Notes under the pieces: model-generated | Seen by the model: the letters and a program-made list of their open reading frames with translations, nothing else | What the model was told of the DNA's origin: nothing | Databases searched by the model: none | Program-made: the position numbers and the translations under genes | Assembly (NCBI GenBank): GCA_007129145.1 | Contig: SKWC01000450.1 | Location: forward strand, 1 to 11,563 | Reading direction: 5' to 3' | From: Rubritepida sp. | GTDB taxonomy: Bacteria; Pseudomonadota; Alphaproteobacteria; Acetobacterales; Acetobacteraceae | DNA length: 11,563 nt | Shown: positions 1 to 7,887 of the stretch, one piece after another | How positions within the stretch are numbered: position 1 is the stretch's first letter | Layout of the letters: each line of letters opens with the position of its first letter

Positions 1-665
1 AGCTCGCAATGCCCGCCATGCTCCTCCGGGCCCATGATCGGGATGCGGCGCGTGATGCGCCAGCCCGGGTCGTCCACATGGAACAGGAAGGCGGTCAGCC
101 CCTTGCGGGCGTCGTCGCTGGTGCGCGCCATCACGATGAAGCGCTTGGCCTCGCCCGCGCCGGTGATGAACCACTTGCGGCCGGTGATGCGCCAGCGGTC
201 GTTGCCGATGCGCTCGGCCTTGGTCAGCGTCATGCCCGGGTCGCTGCCCGCGCCCTCGGGCTCGGTCATGGCGAAGGAGGACTGAACCTCGCCCCGCACC
301 ACCGGCATCATCCACCACTCCTTCTGGGCGGGCGTGCCGATCTTGTTCAGCACCATCATGTTGCCGTCGTCGGGCGCGGCCGAGTTGAAGCAGACGGGGC
401 CGAAGATGGAGCGGTTCATCTCCTCGTAGCAGGCGGCCATGCCGGTGAAGGGCAGGCCCTGGCCGCCGATCTCCTCCGGAAGCTGCAGGCACCACAGCCC
501 GGCCGCCTTCACCTCGGCGCGCAGCTTGGCCAGCAGCGCGGGGGCGATGTTCTCGTGCTCATCGTAGCTGGCGCGGTCGGCCTCCAGCGGGATCAGCCGG
601 TCCTGCACGAATGCGCGCACCGCGCGGCGCTTGGCTTCGCTGCGGGGATCGAGGGTGAAGTCCAT
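1..665 (-). CDS. Acyl-CoA dehydrogenase family protein (ACAD10/11-like), C-terminal part outside window
   Basis: This is the N-terminal 221 codons of a flavin-dependent acyl-CoA dehydrogenase, which would form the alpha,beta double bond of an acyl-CoA in the cytoplasm and pass electrons to ETF. The start ATG (complement of 663-665) follows an AGAGGT ribosome site and lies 13 nt after the SDR stop. Visible features are an all-helical N-domain (residues 1 to about 125), FNSAAPDDGNMMVL at 93-106, the ACAD signature FAMTEP at 131-136 followed by GAGSD, and RKWFITGA at 163-170. MGPEEHGGHCE stands at the window edge. The APDxGNM stretch and the GGH motif resemble ACAD10/ACAD11 relatives rather than short-chain butyryl-type enzymes. 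That subfamily placement is recalled, not searched. The catalytic glutamate would lie beyond base 1. Substrate unknown. It is probably co-transcribed with the upstream SDR. Confidence 0.9.
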   Translation of the reverse strand, partial: MDFTLDPRSEAKRRAVRAFVQDRLIPLEADRASYDEHENIAPALLAKLRAEVKAAGLWCLQLPEEIGGQGLPFTGMAACYEEMNRSIFGPVCFNSAAPDDGNMMVLNKIGTPAQKEWWMMPVVRGEVQSSFAMTEPEGAGSDPGMTLTKAERIGNDRWRITGRKWFITGAGEAKRFIVMARTSDDARKGLTAFLFHVDDPGWRITRRIPIMGPEEHGGHCE

Positions 666-678
666 GGGGCGCTGACCT

Positions 679-1416
679 CTAGATGGCGTTGATGGAATGG
701 CCGCCGTCCACCGTGACGACGCTGCCCGTCATATGCGCCCCCGCGTCGGAGGCCAGCAGCAGCAGCGGCCCGGTCAGATCCTCGGGGCGGCCCAGGCGGC
801 GCTGCGGAATGCGCTTGATCATGGCCTTGCCGGCCTCCGTCTCGAAGAAGCCGGCGTTGATGTCGGAGGCGATGTAGCCCGGCGCGATGGCGTTCACCCG
901 GATGCCGTGGCGCGCCAGCTCCACCGCCATCTGCCGCGTGAGGTGCACCAGCCCCGCCTTGGCGGCGGTGTAGCCCGCCACGCCGGGGATCACGCGCGCG
1001 GCCAGGACGGAGGCGAGGTTGACGATGCTGCCGCCCGATTTCGCGGCCACCATGCGCCGCGCCGCCTCCTGGCCGACCAGGAAGGCGCCGCGCAGGTTTA
1101 CGTCCAGCACGCGGTCCCAATCCTCCAGGGCGTGCTCCAGGAAGGGGGCGGTGGCGGCGATCCCGGCGTTGTTCACCAGGATGTCCAGCGGCCCCGCGGC
1201 GTCGAAGCTGGCGGCGATGGTCTCGGGCTTCTGCACGTCCAGCGCCACGGCCCGCGCGCCGCCGCCCAGCTCCGCGGCCAGTGCCGCGCAGGCGTCCAGG
1301 CGTCGCGCGGCCAGCACCACCTCGGCCCCGGCACCATGCAGCACGCGGGCGAAATGCGCCCCCAGCAGCCCCGAGGCGCCCGTGACCATGGCGCGGCGGC
1401 CTTGCAGTGAGAACAT
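679..1416 (-). CDS. SDR family NAD(P)-dependent oxidoreductase
   Basis: A classical short-chain dehydrogenase/reductase of 245 residues, the usual family length, acting as a cytosolic NAD(P)-dependent alcohol/ketone oxidoreductase. It has the cofactor motif TGASGLLG at 12-19, NNAG at 82-85, and the catalytic tetrad N107, S136, Y149 and K153 (YTAAK). The C-terminal VTVDGGHSINAI is typical of FabG-like or gluconate-5-dehydrogenase-like members. A longer reading is open back to 1587, but the start at 1416 is preferred. It has a strong GGGGAGG ribosome site 7 nt upstream, and the protein there begins MFSLQGRRAMVTGAS as SDRs do. The 57 extra upstream residues look non-coding. It is the first gene of a leftward pair with the acyl-CoA dehydrogenase, which suggests both act on one acyl or hydroxy-acyl substrate; that is inference. 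Exact substrate cannot be read from sequence. Confidence 0.93.
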   Translation of the reverse strand: MFSLQGRRAMVTGASGLLGAHFARVLHGAGAEVVLAARRLDACAALAAELGGGARAVALDVQKPETIAASFDAAGPLDILVNNAGIAATAPFLEHALEDWDRVLDVNLRGAFLVGQEAARRMVAAKSGGSIVNLASVLAARVIPGVAGYTAAKAGLVHLTRQMAVELARHGIRVNAIAPGYIASDINAGFFETEAGKAMIKRIPQRRLGRPEDLTGPLLLLASDAGAHMTGSVVTVDGGHSINAI

Positions 1417-1423
1417 CGCCCTT

Positions 1424-1430
1424 CCTCCCC
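1424..1430 (-). promoter_or_regulatory. Ribosome binding site of the SDR gene
   Basis: On the minus strand this reads GGGGAGG, a near-perfect anti-16S match 7 nt before the ATG at 1416. It decides the SDR start against the longer open frame that extends to 1587. Confidence 0.75.
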
Positions 1431-1517
1431 CGTCCTGCGGATGGGGCAGGAGGTTTCGCATCTGGGCGGGAATGGTCAACCCGCGGCCCCCGGCCTGTGT
1501 CCCCGTCCCCCTTGCCT

Positions 1518-1547
1518 TTTGCGCGCCCTGGGGGACGATGGCGCAAA
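1518..1547. promoter_or_regulatory. Inverted repeat in the divergent spacer, candidate operator
   Basis: The 157-bp spacer 1417-1573 separates the leftward SDR pair from the rightward operon, so it should contain both promoters. Within it, TTTGCGC (1518-1524) and GCGCAAA (1541-1547) form a perfect 7-bp inverted repeat around a 16-bp spacer. The half-site centres are about 23 bp apart, roughly two helical turns. This geometry suits a dimeric regulator, but it could equally be a leader hairpin or chance. No regulator gene is in the window, and no convincing -35/-10 pair could be picked out in this spacer. Confidence 0.3.
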
Positions 1548-1573
1548 GCCCCAGCCGGAGACGAGAGAGCCCC

Positions 1574-2479
1574 ATGCGCCCCATCACCCTGCAGGAGCCG
1601 TTCCGCGCCCTGTTCTACGCGCCCTTCTACTGCACCATCGCGCGCGATGCCTTCGCCGCGCAGGGGGTGGAGGTGACGGTGCAGCCCGGCCGGGTGCCGC
1701 CGCTGGAGGCCGATGCGGTGCTGGCCGGGGCGGCGCATGTCGCCTGGGGCGGGCCCATGCGCATCCTGCTCGCGCATGAGAAGGACCCGGAATCGCCGCT
1801 GCGCAACTTCGGCGCCGCCATCCTGGGCGACCCCTTCCTGCTGGTGGGGCGCGAGCCGCGGCCGGATTTCGCGCTGCAGGACCTTGCGGGGCTGACGCTC
1901 GGCACGGTCAGCGAGGTGCCGACCCCCTGGTGGACCCTGCAGGATGACCTGCGCCGCGCCGGCATGGACCCCGACGCCATCCGCCGCGTCACCGACCAGC
2001 CGATGGCCGAGAATGCGGCGGCCGTGGCCGAAGGGCGGCTCGATGTCGCGCAGCTTTTCGAGCCGCTGGTCTCCGCCATGGAACTCGCGGGCACGGGGCA
2101 TGTCTGGCACGCCTGCGCCGCGCGGGGGCCGACCAGCTACACCACCTTCTATTCGACGGTGGCGAACATCGCGGAATACGAGGCCGAATTCATGGCGATG
2201 ATCCGTGCGCTGGCGGAAACGCAGCGCTGGTTCCACGCCGCCCCGGAGGAGGAAGTGGCGGAGTGCATCAAGCCCTTCTTCCCCGACATGGACCAGGCGC
2301 CCATGGTGCGCGCCATCGCGCGCTACCGGGCGCTGGGCATCTGGACCGAGACGCCGCATTTCCCGCCCGAGCCCTTCGAGCGGCTCCAGGCGGCGCTGCT
2401 GAGCGCGGGCGCCATCAGCCGCCCGCCCGGCTACGCGCGCTGCGTGGATGAGGCTATCACCCTGAAGGCCCTCGCATAG
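1574..2479 (+). CDS. NMT1/THI5-like (periplasmic-binding-protein fold) protein without visible signal peptide
   Basis: A 301-residue protein of the NMT1/THI5/SsuA-like group. The N-terminal FRALFYAPFYCTIARDAF segment (10-27) followed by GVEVTV, and DLAGLTLGTVSEVPTPWW at 103-120 followed by a helical LRRAGMDPDAI segment, are typical of this fold. Family members are usually the solute-binding subunit of an ABC importer, but some relatives are soluble enzymes (yeast THI5, 4,5-dihydroxyphthalate decarboxylase). From the start at 1574, placed after a GGAGACGAGAGAG purine-rich stretch, there is no hydrophobic leader. An in-frame upstream ATG at 1472 would add 34 residues, but that extension is proline-rich, has no good signal-peptidase site and its LAFC is a poor lipobox. 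No permease or ATPase gene is adjacent. It stands 28 nt before the leuC-like gene, so it probably handles the same acid; whether it transports, senses or converts it is unknown. Confidence 0.8.
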   Translation: MRPITLQEPFRALFYAPFYCTIARDAFAAQGVEVTVQPGRVPPLEADAVLAGAAHVAWGGPMRILLAHEKDPESPLRNFGAAILGDPFLLVGREPRPDFALQDLAGLTLGTVSEVPTPWWTLQDDLRRAGMDPDAIRRVTDQPMAENAAAVAEGRLDVAQLFEPLVSAMELAGTGHVWHACAARGPTSYTTFYSTVANIAEYEAEFMAMIRALAETQRWFHAAPEEEVAECIKPFFPDMDQAPMVRAIARYRALGIWTETPHFPPEPFERLQAALLSAGAISRPPGYARCVDEAITLKALA

Positions 2480-2507
2480 GCCGCCGCGCAGAACGGGGAG
2501 GAACGCC

Positions 2508-3905
2508 ATGCCAACGACAATGTTCGACCGCATCTGGGACAGCCATGTGGTGGCCGATCTCGGGGAAGGCTGGTCGCTGCTCTATCTCGACCGCATCCTG
2601 GTCCATGACCTCTCGGGCGGCCGCGCCATGGCCGAGATCGCGGAGGCCGGCCACCGCGTGGCCGAGCCCAGCAAGGTCTTCGCCACCCCCGACCACGCGG
2701 TCAGCTCCGCGCCTGGGCGCACCGCCGAGACCTTCGCGAAGGGCGGCAAGCTTCTGGCCAGCCTGCGCGCGCGCTGCGCGGCCGAGGGCGTGCGGATGTT
2801 CGACCTGGGCCAGCGCGGCAACGGCATCGTGCATGTGATGGGCCCCGAGATGGGCATCGTCCTGCCCGGCGTGACGCTGGCCTGCGGCGACAGCCACACC
2901 TGCACCAATGGCGGCGTGGGTGCCATGGCCTTCGGTATCGGCGCCTCCGAACTGACCCATGCGCTCGCCACCCAGACCATCCCGCAGCGCCGGCCCGGCA
3001 CCTTCCGCATCCGCTTCGAGGGCGCGCGCCCCGATGGCGTGACCGCCAAGGACATGATCCTGGCCGCCATCGGCCGCTTCGGCGCGGCCGCGGGCACCGG
3101 CATGGCCATGGAATATGCCGGCGGCGCGGTGCGCGCCATGTCGCTCGAGGAACGCCTGACCCTGTGCAACCTCTCCATCGAGATGGGTGCCAAGGTCGGC
3201 ATGGTCGCCCCCGACGACACCACCTTCGAGTATCTCGCGGGCCGCGACTTCGCGCCCAAGGGCGCGCTGTGGGACGCCGCCCTGGCCGACTGGCGCAAGC
3301 TGCCCTCCGACGCCGATGCGCGCTTCACCCGCGACGAGGTGATCGACATGGCCTCCATCGCGCCTCAGATCACCTGGGGCACCAGCCCCGAGCAGGTCTC
3401 GGCCGTGACCGGCCATGTGCCGCGGCTGGAGGACGCGCCCGATGCCGGGCGGCGCCAGGCCTGGGAAGCGGCGCTGCGCTACATGGGCCTTGAACCCGGC
3501 CAGCCCCTGGTCGGCACCAAGGTGGACTGGGTGTTCATCGGCTCCTGCACCAATGCGCGCATCTCGGACCTGCGCGCCGCCGCCGCGGTGCTCAAGGGCC
3601 GCAAGCGGGCAGGGCATGTCACCGCCTGGGTGGTGCCCGGCAGTGAGCAGGTGAAGGCCGAAGCGGAGGCCGAGGGGCTGCACCGGCAGTTCCTCGACGC
3701 CGGCTTCGAATGGCGCGAGCCGGGCTGCGCGCTGTGCGTCGCCGCCAATGGCGAGGCCGTGCCGCCCGGGGCGCGTTGCGTCTCCACCTCCAACCGCAAC
3801 TTCGTCGGCCGCCAGGGCACCGGCGCGCGCACCCACCTCGCCTCGCCCGCCATGGCGGCGGCGGCCGCGCTCGCGGGCAGCATCGTGGATGTGAGGAGCT
3901 TCTGA
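2508..3905 (+). CDS. Aconitase-family dehydratase/isomerase large subunit, LeuC-like
   Basis: A 465-residue large subunit of the 3-isopropylmalate dehydratase family, which moves a hydroxyl group of a malate-type acid by dehydration and rehydration on a [4Fe-4S] cluster. The three cluster cysteines are C347 (in GSCTNARI), C407 and C410 (PGCALC), the same numbers as in E. coli LeuC. GDSHT is at 127-131 and TSNRNFVGRQG is near the C-terminus. The start at 2508 follows GGGGAGGAA (2495-2503); M5 is an alternative start. It differs from ordinary LeuC at usually constant places: the DHNVPT-type motif reads DHAVSS (62-67), the (S/A)THGAFGA segment reads CTNGGVGA (132-139), and PGCSMCLAMN reads PGCALCVAAN. 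I therefore call it a LeuC paralogue and give no leuC symbol. It pairs with the small subunit 1 nt downstream. Substrate unknown; isopropylmalate, methylmalate or dimethylmalate types are possible. Confidence 0.9.
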   Translation: MPTTMFDRIWDSHVVADLGEGWSLLYLDRILVHDLSGGRAMAEIAEAGHRVAEPSKVFATPDHAVSSAPGRTAETFAKGGKLLASLRARCAAEGVRMFDLGQRGNGIVHVMGPEMGIVLPGVTLACGDSHTCTNGGVGAMAFGIGASELTHALATQTIPQRRPGTFRIRFEGARPDGVTAKDMILAAIGRFGAAAGTGMAMEYAGGAVRAMSLEERLTLCNLSIEMGAKVGMVAPDDTTFEYLAGRDFAPKGALWDAALADWRKLPSDADARFTRDEVIDMASIAPQITWGTSPEQVSAVTGHVPRLEDAPDAGRRQAWEAALRYMGLEPGQPLVGTKVDWVFIGSCTNARISDLRAAAAVLKGRKRAGHVTAWVVPGSEQVKAEAEAEGLHRQFLDAGFEWREPGCALCVAANGEAVPPGARCVSTSNRNFVGRQGTGARTHLASPAMAAAAALAGSIVDVRSF

Positions 3906-3906
3906 G

Positions 3907-4536
3907 ATGGCCATGCAAGCCTTCACCAGCGTCACCGGCCCGGCCACGCCCCTCATGATGGCCAATGTGGACACGGATGTGATCATCCCGATCCAGCGGC
4001 TTGTCGGCACCGGGCGCGAGGGCCTCGGCCCCCACGCCTTCGAGCGCCTGCGCTACCTCCCCGACGGGTCCGACAACCCCGATTTCGTGGCCAACCGCGA
4101 ACCCTACCGCGGCAGCCCCATCATGCTGGCGGCCGAGAACTTCGGCTGCGGCAGTTCGCGTGAGGGCGCGGTCTGGGCGCTGATGGGCATGGGGGTGCGC
4201 TGCGTCATCGCCCCCAGCTTCGGCGACATCTTCTTCGCCAACTGCTTTCAGAACGGCCTGCTGCCGGTGCGCCTGCCCATCGAGGAGATCCGCCGCATCG
4301 CGGAGGAGACCGAGGCCGGCCCCGGCAATGCCCGCACCACCGTGGACCTCGCGCGCCAGGTGGTCATCACCCCCACCGGCCGCGAGATCCCCTTCGGCGT
4401 GGACACCCGCAAGAAGGACGCGATGCTGAACGGGCTGGACGACATCGCCATGACGCTGAAGCGGGCGGATGCCATCGCCGCCTGGAAGGCGCAGGACCGC
4501 GCGACGCGCGCCTGGGCCTGGGAGAGCGTGGCGTGA
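3907..4536 (+). CDS. Aconitase-family dehydratase/isomerase small subunit, LeuD-like
   Basis: A 209-residue small (swivel-domain) subunit that should form a heterodimer with the LeuC-like protein and complete its active site. NVDTDVIIP is at 20-28, ENFGCGSSRE at 77-86 and PSFGDIFFANCFQNG in mid-protein, all hallmarks of LeuD. The length is normal. The substrate-side loop after IIP, usually like KQFLKTIKRTG, reads IQRLVGTGREG, and the usual SSREHAPWAL reads SSREGAVWAL, so specificity may differ from true LeuD. The ATG lies 1 nt after the large-subunit stop, with GAGGAG (3893-3898) 8 nt upstream inside the previous gene, indicating coupled translation. The 3' end overlaps the LeuB-like gene by 4 bp. 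Confidence 0.92.
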   Translation: MAMQAFTSVTGPATPLMMANVDTDVIIPIQRLVGTGREGLGPHAFERLRYLPDGSDNPDFVANREPYRGSPIMLAAENFGCGSSREGAVWALMGMGVRCVIAPSFGDIFFANCFQNGLLPVRLPIEEIRRIAEETEAGPGNARTTVDLARQVVITPTGREIPFGVDTRKKDAMLNGLDDIAMTLKRADAIAAWKAQDRATRAWAWESVA

Positions 4537-5609
4537 AGCTGCTGGTCCTGCCGGGCGACGGCGTCGGCCCCGAGGTGACCGAACAGGCGCTTCGGGTGCT
4601 GGACTGGTTCGCCCGGCACCGGGGCCTCGCGCTCGACATCACCCACCGCCATTTCGGGCTGGAGAACTGGCGCCGCCACGGCACCATGATGCCCGACGAG
4701 ACCTGGGCGCGCATCCTGGAGGCGGACGCCATCCTGTTCGGCGCCGTGGGCAGCCTGGACCAGGCGGGCGTGGTCCCGCCCGAGGAGCGCCGTAAGGGCT
4801 CTCTGCTGCGGATGCGCCGCGCACTCGATGTCTTCGCCAACCTCCGCCCCGTGCGCATGCCGCCCGCCCTGGCCGAGGCCAGCCCCTACAAGCCCCGCAT
4901 CACCGAGGGCGTGGACCTGGTGATCCTGCGCGAACTCACCGCGGGGATGTATTTCGGTGAGCCGCGCGGGGTCGAGACGCTGCCCGACGGAACCCGGCGC
5001 GGCGTGAACACCCACAGCTACACCGAGGCCGAGATCGCCCGCGCCGCGCGCTTCGGCTTCCGGCTCGCGCGGCAGCGGCGCGGCCATGTCACCAGCGTGG
5101 ACAAGGCCAATGTGATGGAGGCCGGCGCCTTCTGGCGCCAGATCGTCACCGCCATCCACGCCGCCGAATTCCCCGATGTGACGCTGGAGCACATGCTGGT
5201 GGACAATTGCGCGATGCAACTCTCGCGCAACCCGCGCCGCTTCGACGTGGTGCTGACCGACAATCTGTTCGGCGACATATTGAGCGACGCGGCGGGCGCC
5301 ATCATCGGCTCGCTGGGCATGCTGCCCTCGGCCTCGCTGTCCGAGGACGGGCGCCGCGCGCTGTATGAGCCGGTGCATGGCTCGGCCCCCGACATCGCGG
5401 GGCAGGGGGTGGCGAACCCGCTCGGCGCCATCCTCTCGGTCGCGCTGCTGCTGCGCCACAGCGCCGCCCGGCCCCAGGATGCCGCGCATCTGGAGGCGGC
5501 GGTGGAACGCGCCCTGGCGGCCGGCGCGCGCACCGCGGACATCGCGGGCCCCGGCGAGGCGAGCATCGGCACCGCGGCCATGGGCGATGCGGTGCTGGCG
5601 CAGCTTTAG
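4533..5609 (+). CDS. Isopropylmalate dehydrogenase-family beta-decarboxylating dehydrogenase, LeuB-like
   Basis: A 358-residue member of the isocitrate/isopropylmalate dehydrogenase family. It should oxidise a 2-hydroxy acid with a 3-carboxylate using NAD and release CO2 with Mg or Mn. GDGVGPEV is at 8-15, substrate arginines are R95/R105 (LLRMRRALDVFANLRP) and R133, catalytic Y140 and K191 are present, metal aspartates are D224, D248 and D252, and the NAD loop reads HGSAPDIAG. RELTAGMYFG is of LeuB type (RELTGGIYFG) rather than the RENTEGEY-like motif of tartrate or D-malate dehydrogenases. The usual GGPKWD stretch is replaced by GSLDQAG, and the SDEASMLTG region reads SDAAGAIIG. Translation begins at a GTG overlapping the small-subunit stop (GTGA, 4533-4536), so it is coupled. 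It probably acts on the isomer made by the LeuCD-like pair. A leucine role is possible but not favoured. Confidence 0.9.
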   Translation: MKLLVLPGDGVGPEVTEQALRVLDWFARHRGLALDITHRHFGLENWRRHGTMMPDETWARILEADAILFGAVGSLDQAGVVPPEERRKGSLLRMRRALDVFANLRPVRMPPALAEASPYKPRITEGVDLVILRELTAGMYFGEPRGVETLPDGTRRGVNTHSYTEAEIARAARFGFRLARQRRGHVTSVDKANVMEAGAFWRQIVTAIHAAEFPDVTLEHMLVDNCAMQLSRNPRRFDVVLTDNLFGDILSDAAGAIIGSLGMLPSASLSEDGRRALYEPVHGSAPDIAGQGVANPLGAILSVALLLRHSAARPQDAAHLEAAVERALAAGARTADIAGPGEASIGTAAMGDAVLAQL

Positions 5610-5618
5610 GAACGTTCC
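5609..5618. repeat. 10-bp perfect palindrome between the leuB-like stop and the deaminase start
   Basis: GGAACGTTCC reads the same on both strands. It starts on the last base of the leuB-like TAG and ends 2 nt before the deaminase ATG. The weak AGGA ribosome site (5608-5611) of the deaminase lies in its left half. It may be chance. Confidence 0.35.
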
Positions 5619-5620
5619 GC

Positions 5621-6112
5621 ATGGCCCTGCCCGACCTCGACCACCTGGCCTTCCTGCGCCTCAGCCTCGCCGTCGCCCGCCGCGCGCGGGAGAACGGCAA
5701 GCACCCCTTCGGCGCCATACTGGTGGACGGGCAGGGCAGGGTGGTGATGGAGCAGGAGAACGCCTTCGACACCGAAGGCCGCACCGGCCATGCCGAGACG
5801 GTGCTGAGCCGCCGCGCCTGCGCCGCCTTCGACGCCGATGAACTCGCGCAGGCCACCATGTATGTCAGCGCCGAGCCCTGTGCGATGTGCGCGGGCAGCC
5901 TCTACTGGGCGGGCATCGGGCGCGTCGTCTATGCCATGAGCGAGGCGAAGCTGAAGGCCATCATCGGCCCGCATCCGGACAATCTCACGCTGGACCTGCC
6001 CTGCCGGGTGGTGCTGGAAAGCGGCCAGCACGCCGTCGCGGTGCTGGGCCCGCTGCTGGAGGATGACGCCGAGGCGGCGGCGCTGCATGAGGGCGTGTGG
6101 GACCGGCATTGA
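5621..6112 (+). CDS. Nucleoside deaminase (cytidine/deoxycytidylate deaminase fold, COG0590-like)
   Basis: A 163-residue zinc hydrolase of the cytidine deaminase superfamily. The zinc/proton-shuttle motif is H57-A58-E59 and the cysteine pair is P86-C87-A-M-C90, followed by AGSLYWAGIGRVVY, as in the TadA/guanine-deaminase branch. HPFGAILVD near residue 28 is the usual first strand. It lacks a recognisable TadA-style C-terminus and a tRNA-specific identity cannot be supported, so a free base, nucleoside or small amino-heterocycle is the more likely substrate. It begins 11 nt after the leuB-like stop with only a weak AGGA ribosome site, so it is probably the last gene of that operon. Why a deaminase accompanies an isomerase/dehydrogenase module is unclear. 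Confidence 0.88.
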   Translation: MALPDLDHLAFLRLSLAVARRARENGKHPFGAILVDGQGRVVMEQENAFDTEGRTGHAETVLSRRACAAFDADELAQATMYVSAEPCAMCAGSLYWAGIGRVVYAMSEAKLKAIIGPHPDNLTLDLPCRVVLESGQHAVAVLGPLLEDDAEAAALHEGVWDRH

Positions 6113-6137
6113 ACCCATGCCCCCGGGCGGATAGAAC
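6109..6137 (+). promoter_or_regulatory. Candidate sigma-70 promoter for ettA
   Basis: TTGAAC (6109-6114) and TAGAAC (6132-6137) are separated by exactly 17 nt, matching four of six consensus bases in each box. The -35 box overlaps the deaminase stop codon. Transcription would begin near 6144, giving a leader of about 47 nt before ettA. Two direct copies of CCCCGGGC (6121-6128 and 6137-6144) flank the -10 box. This is a by-eye match only. Confidence 0.4.
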
Positions 6138-6190
6138 CCCGGGCAACTCCCCAACGCCGCAGACCACCCAGCCAGACGTCAGGACCCGCC

Positions 6191-7870
<1,680 letters not shown>

Positions 7871-7887
7871 CCTCGGGGGCCGCGGCC

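Noticed and set aside
1472..1573. Upstream in-frame ATG that would give the NMT1-like protein a 34-residue leader
   Set aside because: Proline-rich, no clear hydrophobic core or cleavage site, poor lipobox (LAFC) and no good ribosome site; kept only as an alternative start.
593..2533. Long minus-strand open frame of 646 codons spanning the SDR and the NMT1-like gene
   Set aside because: Its residues are Arg/Gly/Ala-rich with no family motif, and it overlaps two well-supported genes in other frames. GC-rich codon bias removes stops in shadow frames.
2457..5489. Minus-strand open frames of 517 and 413 codons opposite the LeuC/D/B-like genes
   Set aside because: Shadow frames of three intact enzymes; His/Gly/Arg-rich with no motif.
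6119..6144. Possible terminator after the deaminase gene from two CCCGGG blocks
   Set aside because: Only a 6-bp stem can form and no T-run follows; the blocks are better described as direct repeats.
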